NCBI RefSeq assembly: GCF_002760245.1
Contig: NZ_ASCA01000033.1
Span: 27,765 to 91,764 of the forward strand
Origin: Streptococcus suis YS161
GTDB taxonomy: Bacteria > Bacillota > Bacilli > Lactobacillales > Streptococcaceae
Length of the DNA stretch: 64,000 nucleotides
Direction of reading: 5' to 3'
The translations under genes were made by a program, and so were the position numbers. Below the pieces are notes generated by a model. The model did not search any database. It was not told the origin of the DNA and worked only from the letters and a program-made list of their open reading frames with translations. Positions 52,270 to 61,191 of this stretch are shown here, piece after piece (position 1 is the stretch's first letter; the number at the start of each line of letters is the position of its first letter).

Positions 52270-53748
52270 TTATTTTCCTCCTGTCGCCAACTGCATGACC
52301 TTTTCCTGAGTCGCTTCATTGCGGCTCAATTCACCGCTAATCCGCCCTTCATGCATCACCATTATCCGATCACTCACGCCCAAAACTTCTGGTAAATCTG
52401 ATGATACCATAATGATTGGAACTCCTCGTTCCGCCAGTTCATTCATTAATTGATAGATTTCACGTTTAGCACCAACATCCACACCACGAGTTGGTTCATC
52501 AAGAATTAATACTTTGGGAGCAATCCCTATCCATTTCGCCAAGACAACTTTCTGCTGATTTCCTCCTGAAAGGTTACCGACTGGCATAGTTGGGGTTCCG
52601 GATTTGATATGCAAACGCTGGATTAAGCTCTGCACAAAATCCGTACTGGTCTTTTCATCAAAGAAACCTTTTGGACTAAAGTCTTTTGTGCTCGGCAGGG
52701 TCATATTGTCTTTAATAGAAAAATCTAGAATCAGGCCTTCTTCCTTTCGATCTTCTGTCAGGAAGCCAATTCCTTTCTCAATGGCTTGTACCGGTTCTTG
52801 GATGTCAATCCTTTCTCCATTTAGCCTCATTTCTCCTTCTATAAGGGAATCAATACCAAAAATAGCTCTCATCACCTCTGTTCTTCCAGCTCCCATCAAG
52901 CCGGAAAATCCAAGAATTTCTCCGCTGCGAACCTGGAACGAGACATCTTGAAAGGCCTTTCCACTCAAACCAATCGCTTCAAAAACAACATCCCCAATAG
53001 CTGCTGTTTTCTCTGGATAATAATCATCGATTTCTCGGCCTACCATTTTTTTAACCAATTCGTCTGGAGTTGTTTCACTGGTCAGTTTTGTATCAACTAC
53101 AATCCCATCGCGCATCACGGTCACAAGATCTGTAATTTGAAAAATTTCTTCCATTCGATGAGAGATATACACAATCCCGACACCCTCAGATTTAAGACTC
53201 CGGATGATACCGAATAAGCTTTCTGTCTCTCGATCCGTCAGGGCAGCCGTCGGTTCGTCCATTATCAAGAGAGACACATCGGACAAGAGACTTTTCGCTA
53301 TCTCAATCATTTGTTGTTGGCCTACAGACAAGTCTCCAATTACCTTATGAAGTGGAATAGAGACACCGAGACGCTGAAAAGCTTGTTCTGCCTTTCTTCG
53401 CATGGCAGATTGATCCAGAAGACCAAATTTTGTTTTTATTTCTCGTCCTAAGAATAAATTTTCCAATACAGTCATGTCTGGCCATGTATTCATTTCTTGA
53501 TGAATAAAGCTGATGCCGAACCGTTCTGCTTCTTGTGGATTAGAAAAAGCCATTTCCTTGCCATCGATTGAAATAGTGCCCGAAGTGGCCGGGAACAATC
53601 CAGTCAAAATATTCATCAAGGTCGACTTCCCTGCACCATTTTCTCCCATGAGTGCATGAACTTCTCCAGACCGGAGTGTCAAGTCAATGCTTTCCAAAAC
53701 CTTGTTCGTTCCAAACGACTTGGAAATACCCGTCATGTCGATTTTCAT
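52270..53748 (-). CDS. rbsA: Ribose ABC transporter ATP-binding protein RbsA
   Basis: 492 aa with two ATPase domains, as in monosaccharide importers. The first has GENGAGKST, LSVGQQQM and LLIMDEPTAAL. The second lacks a canonical Walker A (GLMGAGRTE) but retains LSGGNQQKV and LILDEPTRGVD, a known feature of the family. Confidence 0.95.
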   Translation of the reverse strand: MKIDMTGISKSFGTNKVLESIDLTLRSGEVHALMGENGAGKSTLMNILTGLFPATSGTISIDGKEMAFSNPQEAERFGISFIHQEMNTWPDMTVLENLFLGREIKTKFGLLDQSAMRRKAEQAFQRLGVSIPLHKVIGDLSVGQQQMIEIAKSLLSDVSLLIMDEPTAALTDRETESLFGIIRSLKSEGVGIVYISHRMEEIFQITDLVTVMRDGIVVDTKLTSETTPDELVKKMVGREIDDYYPEKTAAIGDVVFEAIGLSGKAFQDVSFQVRSGEILGFSGLMGAGRTEVMRAIFGIDSLIEGEMRLNGERIDIQEPVQAIEKGIGFLTEDRKEEGLILDFSIKDNMTLPSTKDFSPKGFFDEKTSTDFVQSLIQRLHIKSGTPTMPVGNLSGGNQQKVVLAKWIGIAPKVLILDEPTRGVDVGAKREIYQLMNELAERGVPIIMVSSDLPEVLGVSDRIMVMHEGRISGELSRNEATQEKVMQLATGGK

Positions 53749-53760
53749 TTCGACTCCTTT

Positions 53761-54159
53761 CTAGATAGTTACACCAGATTGTACGATAATATTAGAATAA
53801 GGGGTGTTTTCTCCTGTACGAATAATTGCCTTTACCTCTTGATTTGCATTCTTCAATGCTTCATGGGAAACATATTCCACTGCTACACTATCATCCAATT
53901 TCTCCAACACTGCCCTCCATTGATCTGGATTAACTGTTTTAATTTCCTCCGCCAAGATCACTTTTTCAACTACAATATGTTCTAAGTACATATCCAGAAC
54001 TTCTTGAAAGGTTGGTTGCCCAGAAACGAGTGCTAAGTCAATCTTTGTTACTCCTGGAGGTACCGGCAATCCTAAATCTCCAATACAGACGCGGTCAGTA
54101 TGTCCTAAATCCGCTGCTAATTTTGCGACTTCACTATTCAAAATACCAGTTTTTTTCAT
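53761..54159 (-). CDS. rbsD: D-ribose pyranase RbsD
   Basis: 132 aa with the family pattern GILNSEVAKLAADLGHTD (catalytic His) and C-terminal YSNIIVQSGVTI. It interconverts pyranose and furanose forms of ribose, giving RbsK its substrate. Its start overlaps the end of rbsK by 26 bases. Confidence 0.94.
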   Translation of the reverse strand: MKKTGILNSEVAKLAADLGHTDRVCIGDLGLPVPPGVTKIDLALVSGQPTFQEVLDMYLEHIVVEKVILAEEIKTVNPDQWRAVLEKLDDSVAVEYVSHEALKNANQEVKAIIRTGENTPYSNIIVQSGVTI

Positions 54160-55045
54160 ATTTTGGATGCTCCTTCATTGCATTGAGATACGGCATGCCT
54201 CCTTGGGCCCCGAATTTTTGAACCGATAGATGTGAGGCAATAGTAGCAAATTGCAAAGCTTCTTTTACTTCTAGGCCCTTGGCAATGGCATGTGCCAGAC
54301 CTGCATTAAAGGTATCACCTGCACCAGTTGTATCCACAGCTTGAGTTGGAAGGGCCGGGATGGTCTGGATACTTGTGCCATCATGGAAAACCGAACCTCT
54401 TGTTCCCAAAGTAACAATTAACTGATTTGGATACATTGCGACACTGTCCTCCACACTTGAATGCGGAAATAGTTCGTGGCATTCGTGTTCATTTGGTGTA
54501 ATATAGTCTACTAAATCAAGCATTTCCAAATCCGTTTCCCGAGCAGGTGCCGGATTATATAAAACTGTTACTCCCTGTTCTTTGCAGTATCGAGCAATTG
54601 CAAGATTCGCATCATGTGGAATTTCATTTTGCAGAACCACCATATCTGCATCACGGACCCAGTCCCATTCTTGTTGCCAACCACTGACTGAAACTTGTCC
54701 ATTGGCCCCTGGGCAATAAATAATCCGATTATCTCCATCAAAGAGAGTGATTTGAGCAATACCACTAGATGATGGAACCGTTCCCACATCATCGACTAAA
54801 ATGCCATTTTGTTCTAAATTTTTTAACAATATAGGACCGAATGAATCATTACCAACATTCCCTAACATAATGACACAATCATTCTCTCCCTGTAAACGCC
54901 CTAAGGCAACTGCTTGATTGGCACCTTTGCCTCCTGGAACCATAGAGAAACGCTCCCCAAAAACCGTTTCACCTTGTTCTGCAATACGGGTAGTCTCCAT
55001 CACTAAATCCATGGAGATGCTACCAACTACAACAATTTTACTCAT
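54134..55045 (-). CDS. rbsK: Ribokinase
   Basis: 303 aa of the PfkB family, with GGKGANQAVALGRL near residue 40 and the C-terminal signature DTTGAGDTFNAGLAHAI (catalytic Asp). It phosphorylates ribose at C5. Its start overlaps the rbsR stop by 4 bases. Confidence 0.95.
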   Translation of the reverse strand: MSKIVVVGSISMDLVMETTRIAEQGETVFGERFSMVPGGKGANQAVALGRLQGENDCVIMLGNVGNDSFGPILLKNLEQNGILVDDVGTVPSSSGIAQITLFDGDNRIIYCPGANGQVSVSGWQQEWDWVRDADMVVLQNEIPHDANLAIARYCKEQGVTVLYNPAPARETDLEMLDLVDYITPNEHECHELFPHSSVEDSVAMYPNQLIVTLGTRGSVFHDGTSIQTIPALPTQAVDTTGAGDTFNAGLAHAIAKGLEVKEALQFATIASHLSVQKFGAQGGMPYLNAMKEHPKYEKNWYFE

Positions 55046-56022
55046 GTTCTCCTCCTTACAGTCTCACGTTCCACATAGTGAACCGGTAATTTTATTCTTT
55101 TTTCTTCGATTGGTAGAAAATTGGCAATCTTATAGACCAATTCTGCAGCTTGATAGCCCATCTGGTAAGAAGATTGATGGATAGTCGAAAGTGAGGGATA
55201 AATAAATTGACTCATCAAGATGTCATCGTAGCCTATGATTTGTACATCTTCAGGAATAGCTTTCCCTAAAGATAAGAGCTCATGAATATATGCAATTGCA
55301 TGGATATCCGATGGTGCTATTATACTATCGACATCTGAGTGGGCTACTAGGATTGAACGAGCTTCTTCCTGGATCCGCTCAAAATCAAAACTATGACTAT
55401 CAGAAATTACCATTCCTATGCCTTGCATCTTTAGGTAGTCCTTGCTAGACTCAAAGCGTTGGTTAATATTTTCTGCACCATCTAGCGGACCTCTTATCAA
55501 CAAGACTTTCTCAGCTCCTGCCTTTGCAATCACTGCAGCTGCCAATTTCCCTCCTGATTTATTATCTGAGAATACACCGAATTCTGTTTCTTGGTCAACA
55601 CGGTCAACCACAACAACAGGAATCTCCAGTTCTGGGTGATCAAGTGTAAAATCATGGGTTGAAATAATTCCAGCCGCCTTATTCTGTAGAAGAATTTGCA
55701 AATACTCCTCTTCCGTACCTTGGTCAGCACTAATACTTCCAAGCATAACTCGATAGCCCCGCTCCTTCAAAAATTCCTCTGCTCCTTTAGCCAATCTAGG
55801 AAAAAACGGATTGGAAATATCTGGTAATAACAAACCAACAAGACGATTTCGTTTTGTTTTGAGAGACTGAGCCAAGGCGTTTGGACTATAATGAAGCGTT
55901 TTAATGGCAGCTTTGATTTTCTCGCGTGCCTCATCACTGACGTATCCCTTCTGAGAAATATACCGAGAGACAGTTGATTTGGAAACGCCAGCTTCTTCTG
56001 CAACTTGTTTAATTGTAACCAT
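55042..56022 (-). CDS. rbsR: Ribose operon repressor RbsR (LacI family)
   Basis: 326 aa from the ATG at 56022, with GGAGGGG upstream. The LacI helix-turn-helix is TIKQVAEEAGVSKSTVSRYI; the effector domain is like sugar-binding proteins (LLPDISNPFFPRLAKGAEEF, IIGYDDILMSQF). It should bind the palindrome at 56041-56058 and release it when ribose or a derivative is present. Confidence 0.92.
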   Translation of the reverse strand: MVTIKQVAEEAGVSKSTVSRYISQKGYVSDEAREKIKAAIKTLHYSPNALAQSLKTKRNRLVGLLLPDISNPFFPRLAKGAEEFLKERGYRVMLGSISADQGTEEEYLQILLQNKAAGIISTHDFTLDHPELEIPVVVVDRVDQETEFGVFSDNKSGGKLAAAVIAKAGAEKVLLIRGPLDGAENINQRFESSKDYLKMQGIGMVISDSHSFDFERIQEEARSILVAHSDVDSIIAPSDIHAIAYIHELLSLGKAIPEDVQIIGYDDILMSQFIYPSLSTIHQSSYQMGYQAAELVYKIANFLPIEEKRIKLPVHYVERETVRRRT

Positions 56023-56040
56023 AAACCCCTCCATTTCTCT

Positions 56041-56058
56041 TGTGAGACCGTTCTCACA
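56041..56058. promoter_or_regulatory. RbsR operator
   Basis: The palindrome TGTGAGA-CCGT-TCTCACA is perfect in its 7-bp arms. It lies just after the -10 of the rbs promoter and 19 bases before the rbsR ATG, where a repressor would block transcription. Confidence 0.8.
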
Positions 56059-56063
56059 TTGTC

Positions 56064-56092
56064 ATTGTAATCGTTTTCTTTTTTCTTGTCAA
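56064..56092 (-). promoter_or_regulatory. rbs operon promoter with a cre-like site
   Basis: On the minus strand TTGACA (56087-56092) and TACAAT (56064-56069) are 17 bases apart. AGAAAACGATTACA (56066-56079) fits the CcpA cre consensus TGNAANCGNTNNCA with one mismatch and overlaps the -10, implying carbon catabolite repression. Confidence 0.8.
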
Positions 56093-56293
56093 GGATTTTA
56101 TCTATTTTTCTTACCCAATTTCTAGAAAAAGTTTGCTATTCAGCATCAATAACTGCTACTATTCAACCTTATAAAATCTTTATTGCTAAATCGTGATTAT
56201 AAACCATTTCAATCTAGATTTTTAAACAATAACATATTGATACTACTCTCCTATCAACTTAAGTGAATTTAGCTGAGTTCATCTCTTCTCAGC
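56093..56293. other. AT-rich spacer between rbsR and gltX
   Basis: About 200 bases with no supported gene. Only a small hairpin (GCTGAG/CTCAGC near 56271-56293) is visible. Confidence 0.6.
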
Positions 56294-56326
56294 AAAAAAT
56301 CCCCACCGTCACAGGACAGCGGGGGT
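56294..56326 (-). terminator. Terminator of gltX
   Basis: On the minus strand AACCCCCGC and GGTGGGGATT pair imperfectly around CTGTCCTGTGAC, followed by a T run. Confidence 0.7.
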
Positions 56327-56342
56327 TATTTCTTTACAAATT

Positions 56343-57797
56343 TTACAAACTCTTCAACATATTATCAATATGCTGGATCGATTTTTCACGGCCGAGCAAG
56401 TAAATAGTATTTGGCAACTCTGGTCCGTGCATTTCGCCTGAAACAGCGATACGGATTGGCATGAAGAGGTTTTTGCCCTTGATGCCTGTTTCTTTTTGAA
56501 CTGCCTTGATTTGTGGGAAGATGTTGTCTGGTTGGAAATCTTCATCCGTCATAGCTTCCAATTTTTCCTTGAGAGCATTGAGGACCGTTGGCACCGTTTC
56601 ACCTGCCATGACTTCTTTTTCCTCATCCGTCAATTCTGGGAAATCAGAGAAGAAAAGGTCTGTCAGCGGAACAATTTCATCCACAGAAGACATTTGTGGC
56701 TTGTAGAGTTCCACCAATTTTTCTGCCTTGTCTGTCAAGCGACCAACTTCTTCCAAGAATGGTTTAGCAAGGTTGAAAATGGTCTCCAAATCAGCTTTTT
56801 TGATGTACTCATTGCCCATCCAAGCCAACTTTTTCGGATCAAAGGAAGCAGGGGACTTGCTGAGGCGTTTTTCGTCAAAGAGTTGAATAATCTCCTCTTT
56901 CGAGAAGATTTCTTCCTCGCCACCAGGTGTCCAACCCAAAAGCGTGATAAAGTTGAAAACAGCTTCTGGCAGGTAGCCTTTTTTGCGGTAATCTTCGATA
57001 AAGGCCAGGGTATTGGTGTCACGTTTGGACAACTTTTTACCCGTAGCAGAGTTGATAATCAAGGTCATGTGACCAAACTCTGGCGCTTCCCAGCCAAGTG
57101 CTTCATAGACCATGAGTTGCTTCGGTGTATTGGCAATGTGATCGTCCCCACGGATAACGTGCGAGATTTCCATGAGATGATCGTCCACCACCACGGCAAA
57201 GTTATAGGTTGGATAACCGTCTCGTTTCTGGATAACCCAGTCGCCACCGATGTTGCCACCTTCGAACTCGATTTCGCCCTTAACCATGTCATTCCACTTG
57301 TAAATACCAGCTTCGTTGACAGCCAAGCGAACCGTTGGGACAATGCCAGCCGCCTCACGTTCTGCAATGTAGGCTGCTTTTTCATCTTCAGACATACCAA
57401 GGTATTCGTTGATATAGCGAGGTGTTTCGCCCGCAGCTTCCTGACGCTCACGCTCCGCCGCCAACTCTTCTTCTGTCACGTAAGACTTGTAGGCCTTACC
57501 TTCTGCCAAAAGTTGGTCAACGTACTTTTGATAAATATCCAAACGCTCTGATTGACGGTATTGCTCATGGGTTTCTGGACTCTCATCCCAGTCAATCCCC
57601 AACCAACGCAGGTTTTCCAGCTGAGAACGCTCGCCATCTTCCACATGGCGTTTGCGGTCTGTGTCTTCGATACGAATAAGGAAAGTACCGCCGTGATGAC
57701 GGGCAAAAAGATAGTTAAACAATGCTGTACGGGCATTTCCGATATGCAAAAGTCCCGTTGGACTTGGTGCGTAACGCACACGAATTGGTTTAGTCAT
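56343..57797 (-). CDS. gltX: Glutamyl-tRNA synthetase
   Basis: 484 aa class I aminoacyl-tRNA synthetase, with the HIGH-type motif [12 protein letters not shown] and the KMSKS equivalent KLSKRD. In Firmicutes it charges both tRNA-Glu and tRNA-Gln, the latter corrected by GatCAB. The start at 57797 has AGGAGAG 5 bases upstream; the frame is open 10 codons further. Confidence 0.96.
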   Translation of the reverse strand: MTKPIRVRYAPSPTGLLHIGNARTALFNYLFARHHGGTFLIRIEDTDRKRHVEDGERSQLENLRWLGIDWDESPETHEQYRQSERLDIYQKYVDQLLAEGKAYKSYVTEEELAAERERQEAAGETPRYINEYLGMSEDEKAAYIAEREAAGIVPTVRLAVNEAGIYKWNDMVKGEIEFEGGNIGGDWVIQKRDGYPTYNFAVVVDDHLMEISHVIRGDDHIANTPKQLMVYEALGWEAPEFGHMTLIINSATGKKLSKRDTNTLAFIEDYRKKGYLPEAVFNFITLLGWTPGGEEEIFSKEEIIQLFDEKRLSKSPASFDPKKLAWMGNEYIKKADLETIFNLAKPFLEEVGRLTDKAEKLVELYKPQMSSVDEIVPLTDLFFSDFPELTDEEKEVMAGETVPTVLNALKEKLEAMTDEDFQPDNIFPQIKAVQKETGIKGKNLFMPIRIAVSGEMHGPELPNTIYLLGREKSIQHIDNMLKSL

Positions 57798-57819
57798 GTT
57801 TCTCTCCTGTAAAATTTTC

Positions 57820-58026
57820 ATACTCAATGAAAATCGAAATCAGACTAGTTTCAACTATTAGGGAGATAGTTGAAGGTTGGAAATAGAGCGAACGAAGTTC
57901 GCATCAACTAAGAGGTAGATGAACCCGCTACTTTTTTGTTTTCGGGTAGCAGGCTGACAAGCTCCACTGGAGCTTGTCACTCATCAAGTCAAGTCAACGA
58001 CGTCTGAATTTGATTTTCGAAGAGTA
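57820..58026. repeat. BOX element with palindromic insert
   Basis: The boxA-like start ATACTCAATGAAAATCGAAA and boxC-like end GATTTTCGAAGAGTA enclose a boxB-like unit (GGTTGGAAATAGAGCGAAC/GTTCG) preceded by a TTCAACTAT/ATAGTTGAA stem, and a second hairpin GACAAGCTCC/GGAGCTTGTC. Located upstream of gltX. Confidence 0.85.
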
Positions 58027-58067
58027 GCAATCAAGAACATTATAGCATAGAACACCCTCAGATAACA

Positions 58068-58095
58068 GAAAAATCAGCCTAGATGGGCTGATTTT
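58068..58095 (-). terminator. Terminator of the MFS transporter gene
   Basis: AAAATCAGCC and GGCTGATTTT form a 10-bp stem that covers the stop codon region; T residues follow on the minus strand. Confidence 0.75.
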
Positions 58096-59359
58096 GAGGT
58101 GTTTTTTGATTCCGTGCCAGCCAGTAGAGGACATAGAGGACTAACAAACCAGTTGCAGCTAGGAAAAGTCCGCTAATCTGATTGACAGTCAAGATTAAGA
58201 CCAAACCCGAAACCAGTAGTCGAGTAAAGGCTTGACCTAGCATAAAATAGGTCGATACCGCTCCGCCGATGGTCGCCAACTGCTCCTCTGGCATGGAGTT
58301 GACAAACTTAGCGTTAAACTTAGGTCCACTAGCTCCAGAACTAATTCCCATTGTAGTAAGGAAGAAGAAAATAATTGGCAGTTGATGTAGCAACATTCCG
58401 ACAAACACGCCAAGAAGAGAGAAAGTGGCTGCCACTTCAAGCGTCACCATGCTGGTCTTTTTGAAGAGGCTAAATACCAAGGTCGATCCCAAGATATTGC
58501 CAACAAAGAAAATCAGAATGGTCAGGGCAAGGGTTGTTTCAACATTGAGGAAGACAAGGCCCGGGTCTTCGCTAATCAAGAGCACCAGAATAGGATAGAG
58601 AATAGCTCCGCAGGCATTGATAAGAGGGCTGGTAATCAGGACCAGACGGAACTCGGGAATCTTGCGCAGCTCCACGATGGCTTGTTTGAAGGAAGCTAGA
58701 ATGCCTGGTCCCTTGGTTTTTTGCTCAGTCTGGCTCGGCTGCTCTGCTATTTTCAAAGGCTGCTCCGTCAGGAGTTTGCGAAAGGCTGGCGTCAGCAGCT
58801 GCATGATAAGGAGGGCGGCTAAAAAGGTGCCGGCGTTGAGAAAGGCCAGGTTTTGGTAGGAGAGGAGGCCGACCAAGAGGGCAGAGAGGGCCTGAAAGGC
58901 GATGTTGAGGAGGCTGGTCACTGTCTGGCGAAAGGCCGAGTACTGCTCCCGCTCTTCCTTAGGTGCTACGCGTAATCCCAGAGGTGTATAGAGGCCGTTT
59001 TCATAGAAGCCAGCGAAGTCTGCAAAGACATTGAAAGTTGCAGCCACCACGACAATCCAGAGGGCTGGCTCAAAGCCCATGCAGAATCCGAGGATGAGGT
59101 ATAGAAGGACACGGAAGAGCAGGGTCAGCTTGATAGTGCTGATTTTGTTGACCGTCTTGTCTGCCAGATAGCCTGTAAAGAGTCCCATAAAGCTAGGGAA
59201 GATTTCCGAGAAGGTCACAATCGCCAGAGCCAGACGGCTGTTGGGCACCAGCAAAACATAGTTCATCAAGGCCAGATAATAGACCACATCGCCAAAATTG
59301 GACAACATATCCGCAGTCAGTACCCATAGGTAAGTAGCATTTTTCAAAATCTTTTTCAT
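58079..59359 (-). CDS. Major facilitator superfamily transporter
   Basis: 426 aa with about twelve hydrophobic segments and a central polar loop (about residues 195-225, EQPLKIAEQPSQTEQKTKG). The loop between helices 2 and 3 (GYLADKTVNK) fits the MFS GxLaDrxGrk motif. It resembles macrolide-efflux-like permeases, but substrate is not determinable. Confidence 0.85.
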   Translation of the reverse strand: MKKILKNATYLWVLTADMLSNFGDVVYYLALMNYVLLVPNSRLALAIVTFSEIFPSFMGLFTGYLADKTVNKISTIKLTLLFRVLLYLILGFCMGFEPALWIVVVAATFNVFADFAGFYENGLYTPLGLRVAPKEEREQYSAFRQTVTSLLNIAFQALSALLVGLLSYQNLAFLNAGTFLAALLIMQLLTPAFRKLLTEQPLKIAEQPSQTEQKTKGPGILASFKQAIVELRKIPEFRLVLITSPLINACGAILYPILVLLISEDPGLVFLNVETTLALTILIFFVGNILGSTLVFSLFKKTSMVTLEVAATFSLLGVFVGMLLHQLPIIFFFLTTMGISSGASGPKFNAKFVNSMPEEQLATIGGAVSTYFMLGQAFTRLLVSGLVLILTVNQISGLFLAATGLLVLYVLYWLARNQKTPQNQPI

Positions 59360-59444
59360 GATAATCCCTTTCTTTGTTTAATTTTCGGAATATTCTGATT
59401 TTTTGTCCTACAGAGGAGCCTGAATAGACTGCTCTCTGTTCACT

Positions 59445-60104
59445 CTAGGTGTAATAGATATTCAAAGTGGAGAAGGCCATATCTCCTGTGATATGTAGCA
59501 TCTTTTCTCCCATACCAGTTGCATAGTTATTGACAGCAGACATGGAACTATCTAGCTCCACCACCGCTCGCCAGTTGGTCGGCAGATAGAGGGTCACAGA
59601 GGAGAAAGCCGCATCGATATGAAATTCAGCCGTATCTCCCAGAATAGTCGCCTGATCAAAGTAAACTGTACTAGAGCCGAAGACTACTTCCACACTATCA
59701 TGGAGAAAATTATCGTCGTGAATATAGCGAGTTGAAGAGCCAAAAGCTGTATCACGCCCCTTATCACCAATCACCCCTGTGACAACTCCATGAGCCAGTC
59801 TGCGCTTCCTTGGTTTAAAAATCAGTTTCAATCCAAGGCACAGCAGGACAAGTGACAGAACCATATTCCAAGTCCCGAACTTCACCCAATCATAAACTGA
59901 GTTCACCGCTATAAAAGCCAGACCGAAACAAAAGACACTGGCAAGCCAATCCAGCTTCACCAAGCGGTGAAAACCAGTCACAAAGGTTAAAACAAACCAG
60001 ACTGTTGTCCAAAATGGCAGAGCCAAATGCAAGCCCAGTGAATCCCTAAATAAGACCAATCCTGCCAAGACCAGCAGAGCAATCCCTAAACAATATTTTT
60101 TCAT
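59445..60104 (-). CDS. LiaF-like membrane protein
   Basis: 219 aa. Residues 1-90 have about four membrane helices; the C-terminal part (about 100-219) contains repeated beta-strand segments such as VFGSSTVYFDQA and AFSSVTLYLPTNW, as in LiaF/VraT or DUF1707-type sensors of envelope stress. It lies 4 bases after a LytTR regulator gene, forming a two-gene unit. A similar pair is known in streptococci, but the trigger is not known here. Confidence 0.8.
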   Translation of the reverse strand: MKKYCLGIALLVLAGLVLFRDSLGLHLALPFWTTVWFVLTFVTGFHRLVKLDWLASVFCFGLAFIAVNSVYDWVKFGTWNMVLSLVLLCLGLKLIFKPRKRRLAHGVVTGVIGDKGRDTAFGSSTRYIHDDNFLHDSVEVVFGSSTVYFDQATILGDTAEFHIDAAFSSVTLYLPTNWRAVVELDSSMSAVNNYATGMGEKMLHITGDMAFSTLNIYYT

Positions 60105-60108
60105 CTTC

Positions 60109-60555
60109 CTACCTCATTTCCTGTAACTTTTCTTTAAGCAAGTGGTAATAGTGCCGCGACACATGGACTTCCTTGTGGGTCTTGTAGAAGGCAATTCGAC
60201 TGGTACCCGAGAAGGACTTGTCCAGCGAATAGACCGCCTTACTGTTGACAATGGTTGACTTGGCCACTCGACAAAAGTAGATTGGCAAGTATTCTTCCAG
60301 CTCATAGAGCTTCATCTTGACCTCATAGGCATCGTCACCTGTATGGGCATAAATTTTGGTCCCATCCGTTTCAAAGAAAAGTATGTCACCCAATGAAAGA
60401 AAATACTCACTACTCCCCTTGTAAAAGACAAGCGAGGGACGGCTAACTTGTTGCAGAGCCCGCTGAATCTGTTCAATCTCTGGTCCCAGCTGACTGGTTC
60501 GGATAACAACTTCAACCTGATCTAAGCTGTCATCAAATTCAATCCTAACTTTCAT
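60109..60555 (-). CDS. LytTR-family DNA-binding regulator
   Basis: 148 aa with a short N-terminal region and a LytTR domain (about 45-148): YKGSSEYFLSLGDILFFETDG, VYSLDKSFSGTSRIAF, HVSRHYYHLLKE. No receiver domain is present, so it is not a classical response regulator; the membrane partner downstream may hold or release it. Two direct repeats upstream look like its binding sites. Confidence 0.88.
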   Translation of the reverse strand: MKVRIEFDDSLDQVEVVIRTSQLGPEIEQIQRALQQVSRPSLVFYKGSSEYFLSLGDILFFETDGTKIYAHTGDDAYEVKMKLYELEEYLPIYFCRVAKSTIVNSKAVYSLDKSFSGTSRIAFYKTHKEVHVSRHYYHLLKEKLQEMR

Positions 60556-60579
60556 AGCTCCCTCCTTTTTGATAGGTCT

Positions 60580-60607
60580 ATTATACCAATTCCAACCACA
60601 ATTACAA
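60580..60607 (-). promoter_or_regulatory. Promoter of the LytTR/LiaF-like operon
   Basis: On the minus strand TTGTAA (60602-60607) and TATAAT (60580-60585) are 16 bases apart. Confidence 0.75.
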
Positions 60608-60617
60608 GGGCATTTCA

Positions 60618-60650
60618 GTAAGTGGTAAAATTAGACAGGTAAGTGGTAAA
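60618..60650 (-). promoter_or_regulatory. LytTR-type direct repeat, likely autoregulatory site
   Basis: GTAAGTGGTAAA occurs exactly twice, at 60618-60629 and 60639-60650, with a period of 21 bases, ending 11 bases upstream of the -35. LytTR proteins typically bind two direct repeats spaced about two helical turns apart, upstream of the promoters they activate. Confidence 0.75.
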
Positions 60651-60733
60651 CATTCATCATTAAAAGTCGCTAGAATTCAAGTATCTATTTCTCCATCTTT
60701 TCAGAGACAGTTCACCTCTAACAGATTACTTTT

Positions 60734-61191
60734 TATACTCAATGAAAATCAAAAACAGACTAGCTCCAAAGTTTTGGGGAACCTTTGGAGGTTGGAGATA
60801 GAGCGAACGTAGTTCGTTTCTACTCAGCAGATAGAACCCTGTTACTATTTTGTTTCAAGGTAACAGGCTGGGAGTGGGAAAGAACTCGACCAAGATAAAA
60901 AGAGTTCGTCTTCCCACCCCCGCACAGCTCAAACTGTCTGGGAGACAGTTTGAGGTTGGAGATGAAGCGAACTCTGTTCGCATCAGTCGTAATGGCCAGA
61001 TTTGGAGTGCAAAACACGAATTGCTGAGATTTGCCTATCTCCAACCTTTAACAGTCCACTGGACTGTTAAACCCAATCAACCACTGCGCTGAGATGTTGA
61101 CACGAACTCTGAGTAGTGGTCCTGGGCTTCTTTCCCACTCCCACTCATCAAATCAAGTCAACAACATCTGATTTTGATTTTCGATGAGTAT
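60734..61191. repeat. BOX element disrupted by a nested family B repeat
   Basis: The boxA-like start TATACTCAATGAAAATCAAA is at 60734 and the boxC-like end (GATTTTGATTTTCGATGAGT) closes at 61191. A complete family B repeat (60870-61142) sits inside it. The boxC end forms the last codons of the third sortase gene. Confidence 0.85.
60870..61142. repeat. Intergenic repeat, family B, full copy with 15-bp terminal inverted repeats
   Basis: GGGAGTGGGAAAGAA at 60870-60884 and its exact complement at 61128-61142 bound the element. It shares internal blocks with 9674-9841 and carries a boxB-like insert (CAAACTGTC/GACAGTTTG, GGTTGGAGATGAAGCGAAC) and a TTAACAGTCC/GGACTGTTAA hairpin. Confidence 0.8.

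Noticed and set aside
56496..57551. A 351-codon open frame on the plus strand
   Set aside because: It is wholly antisense to gltX, has no family features and arises from codon bias of the synthetase gene.
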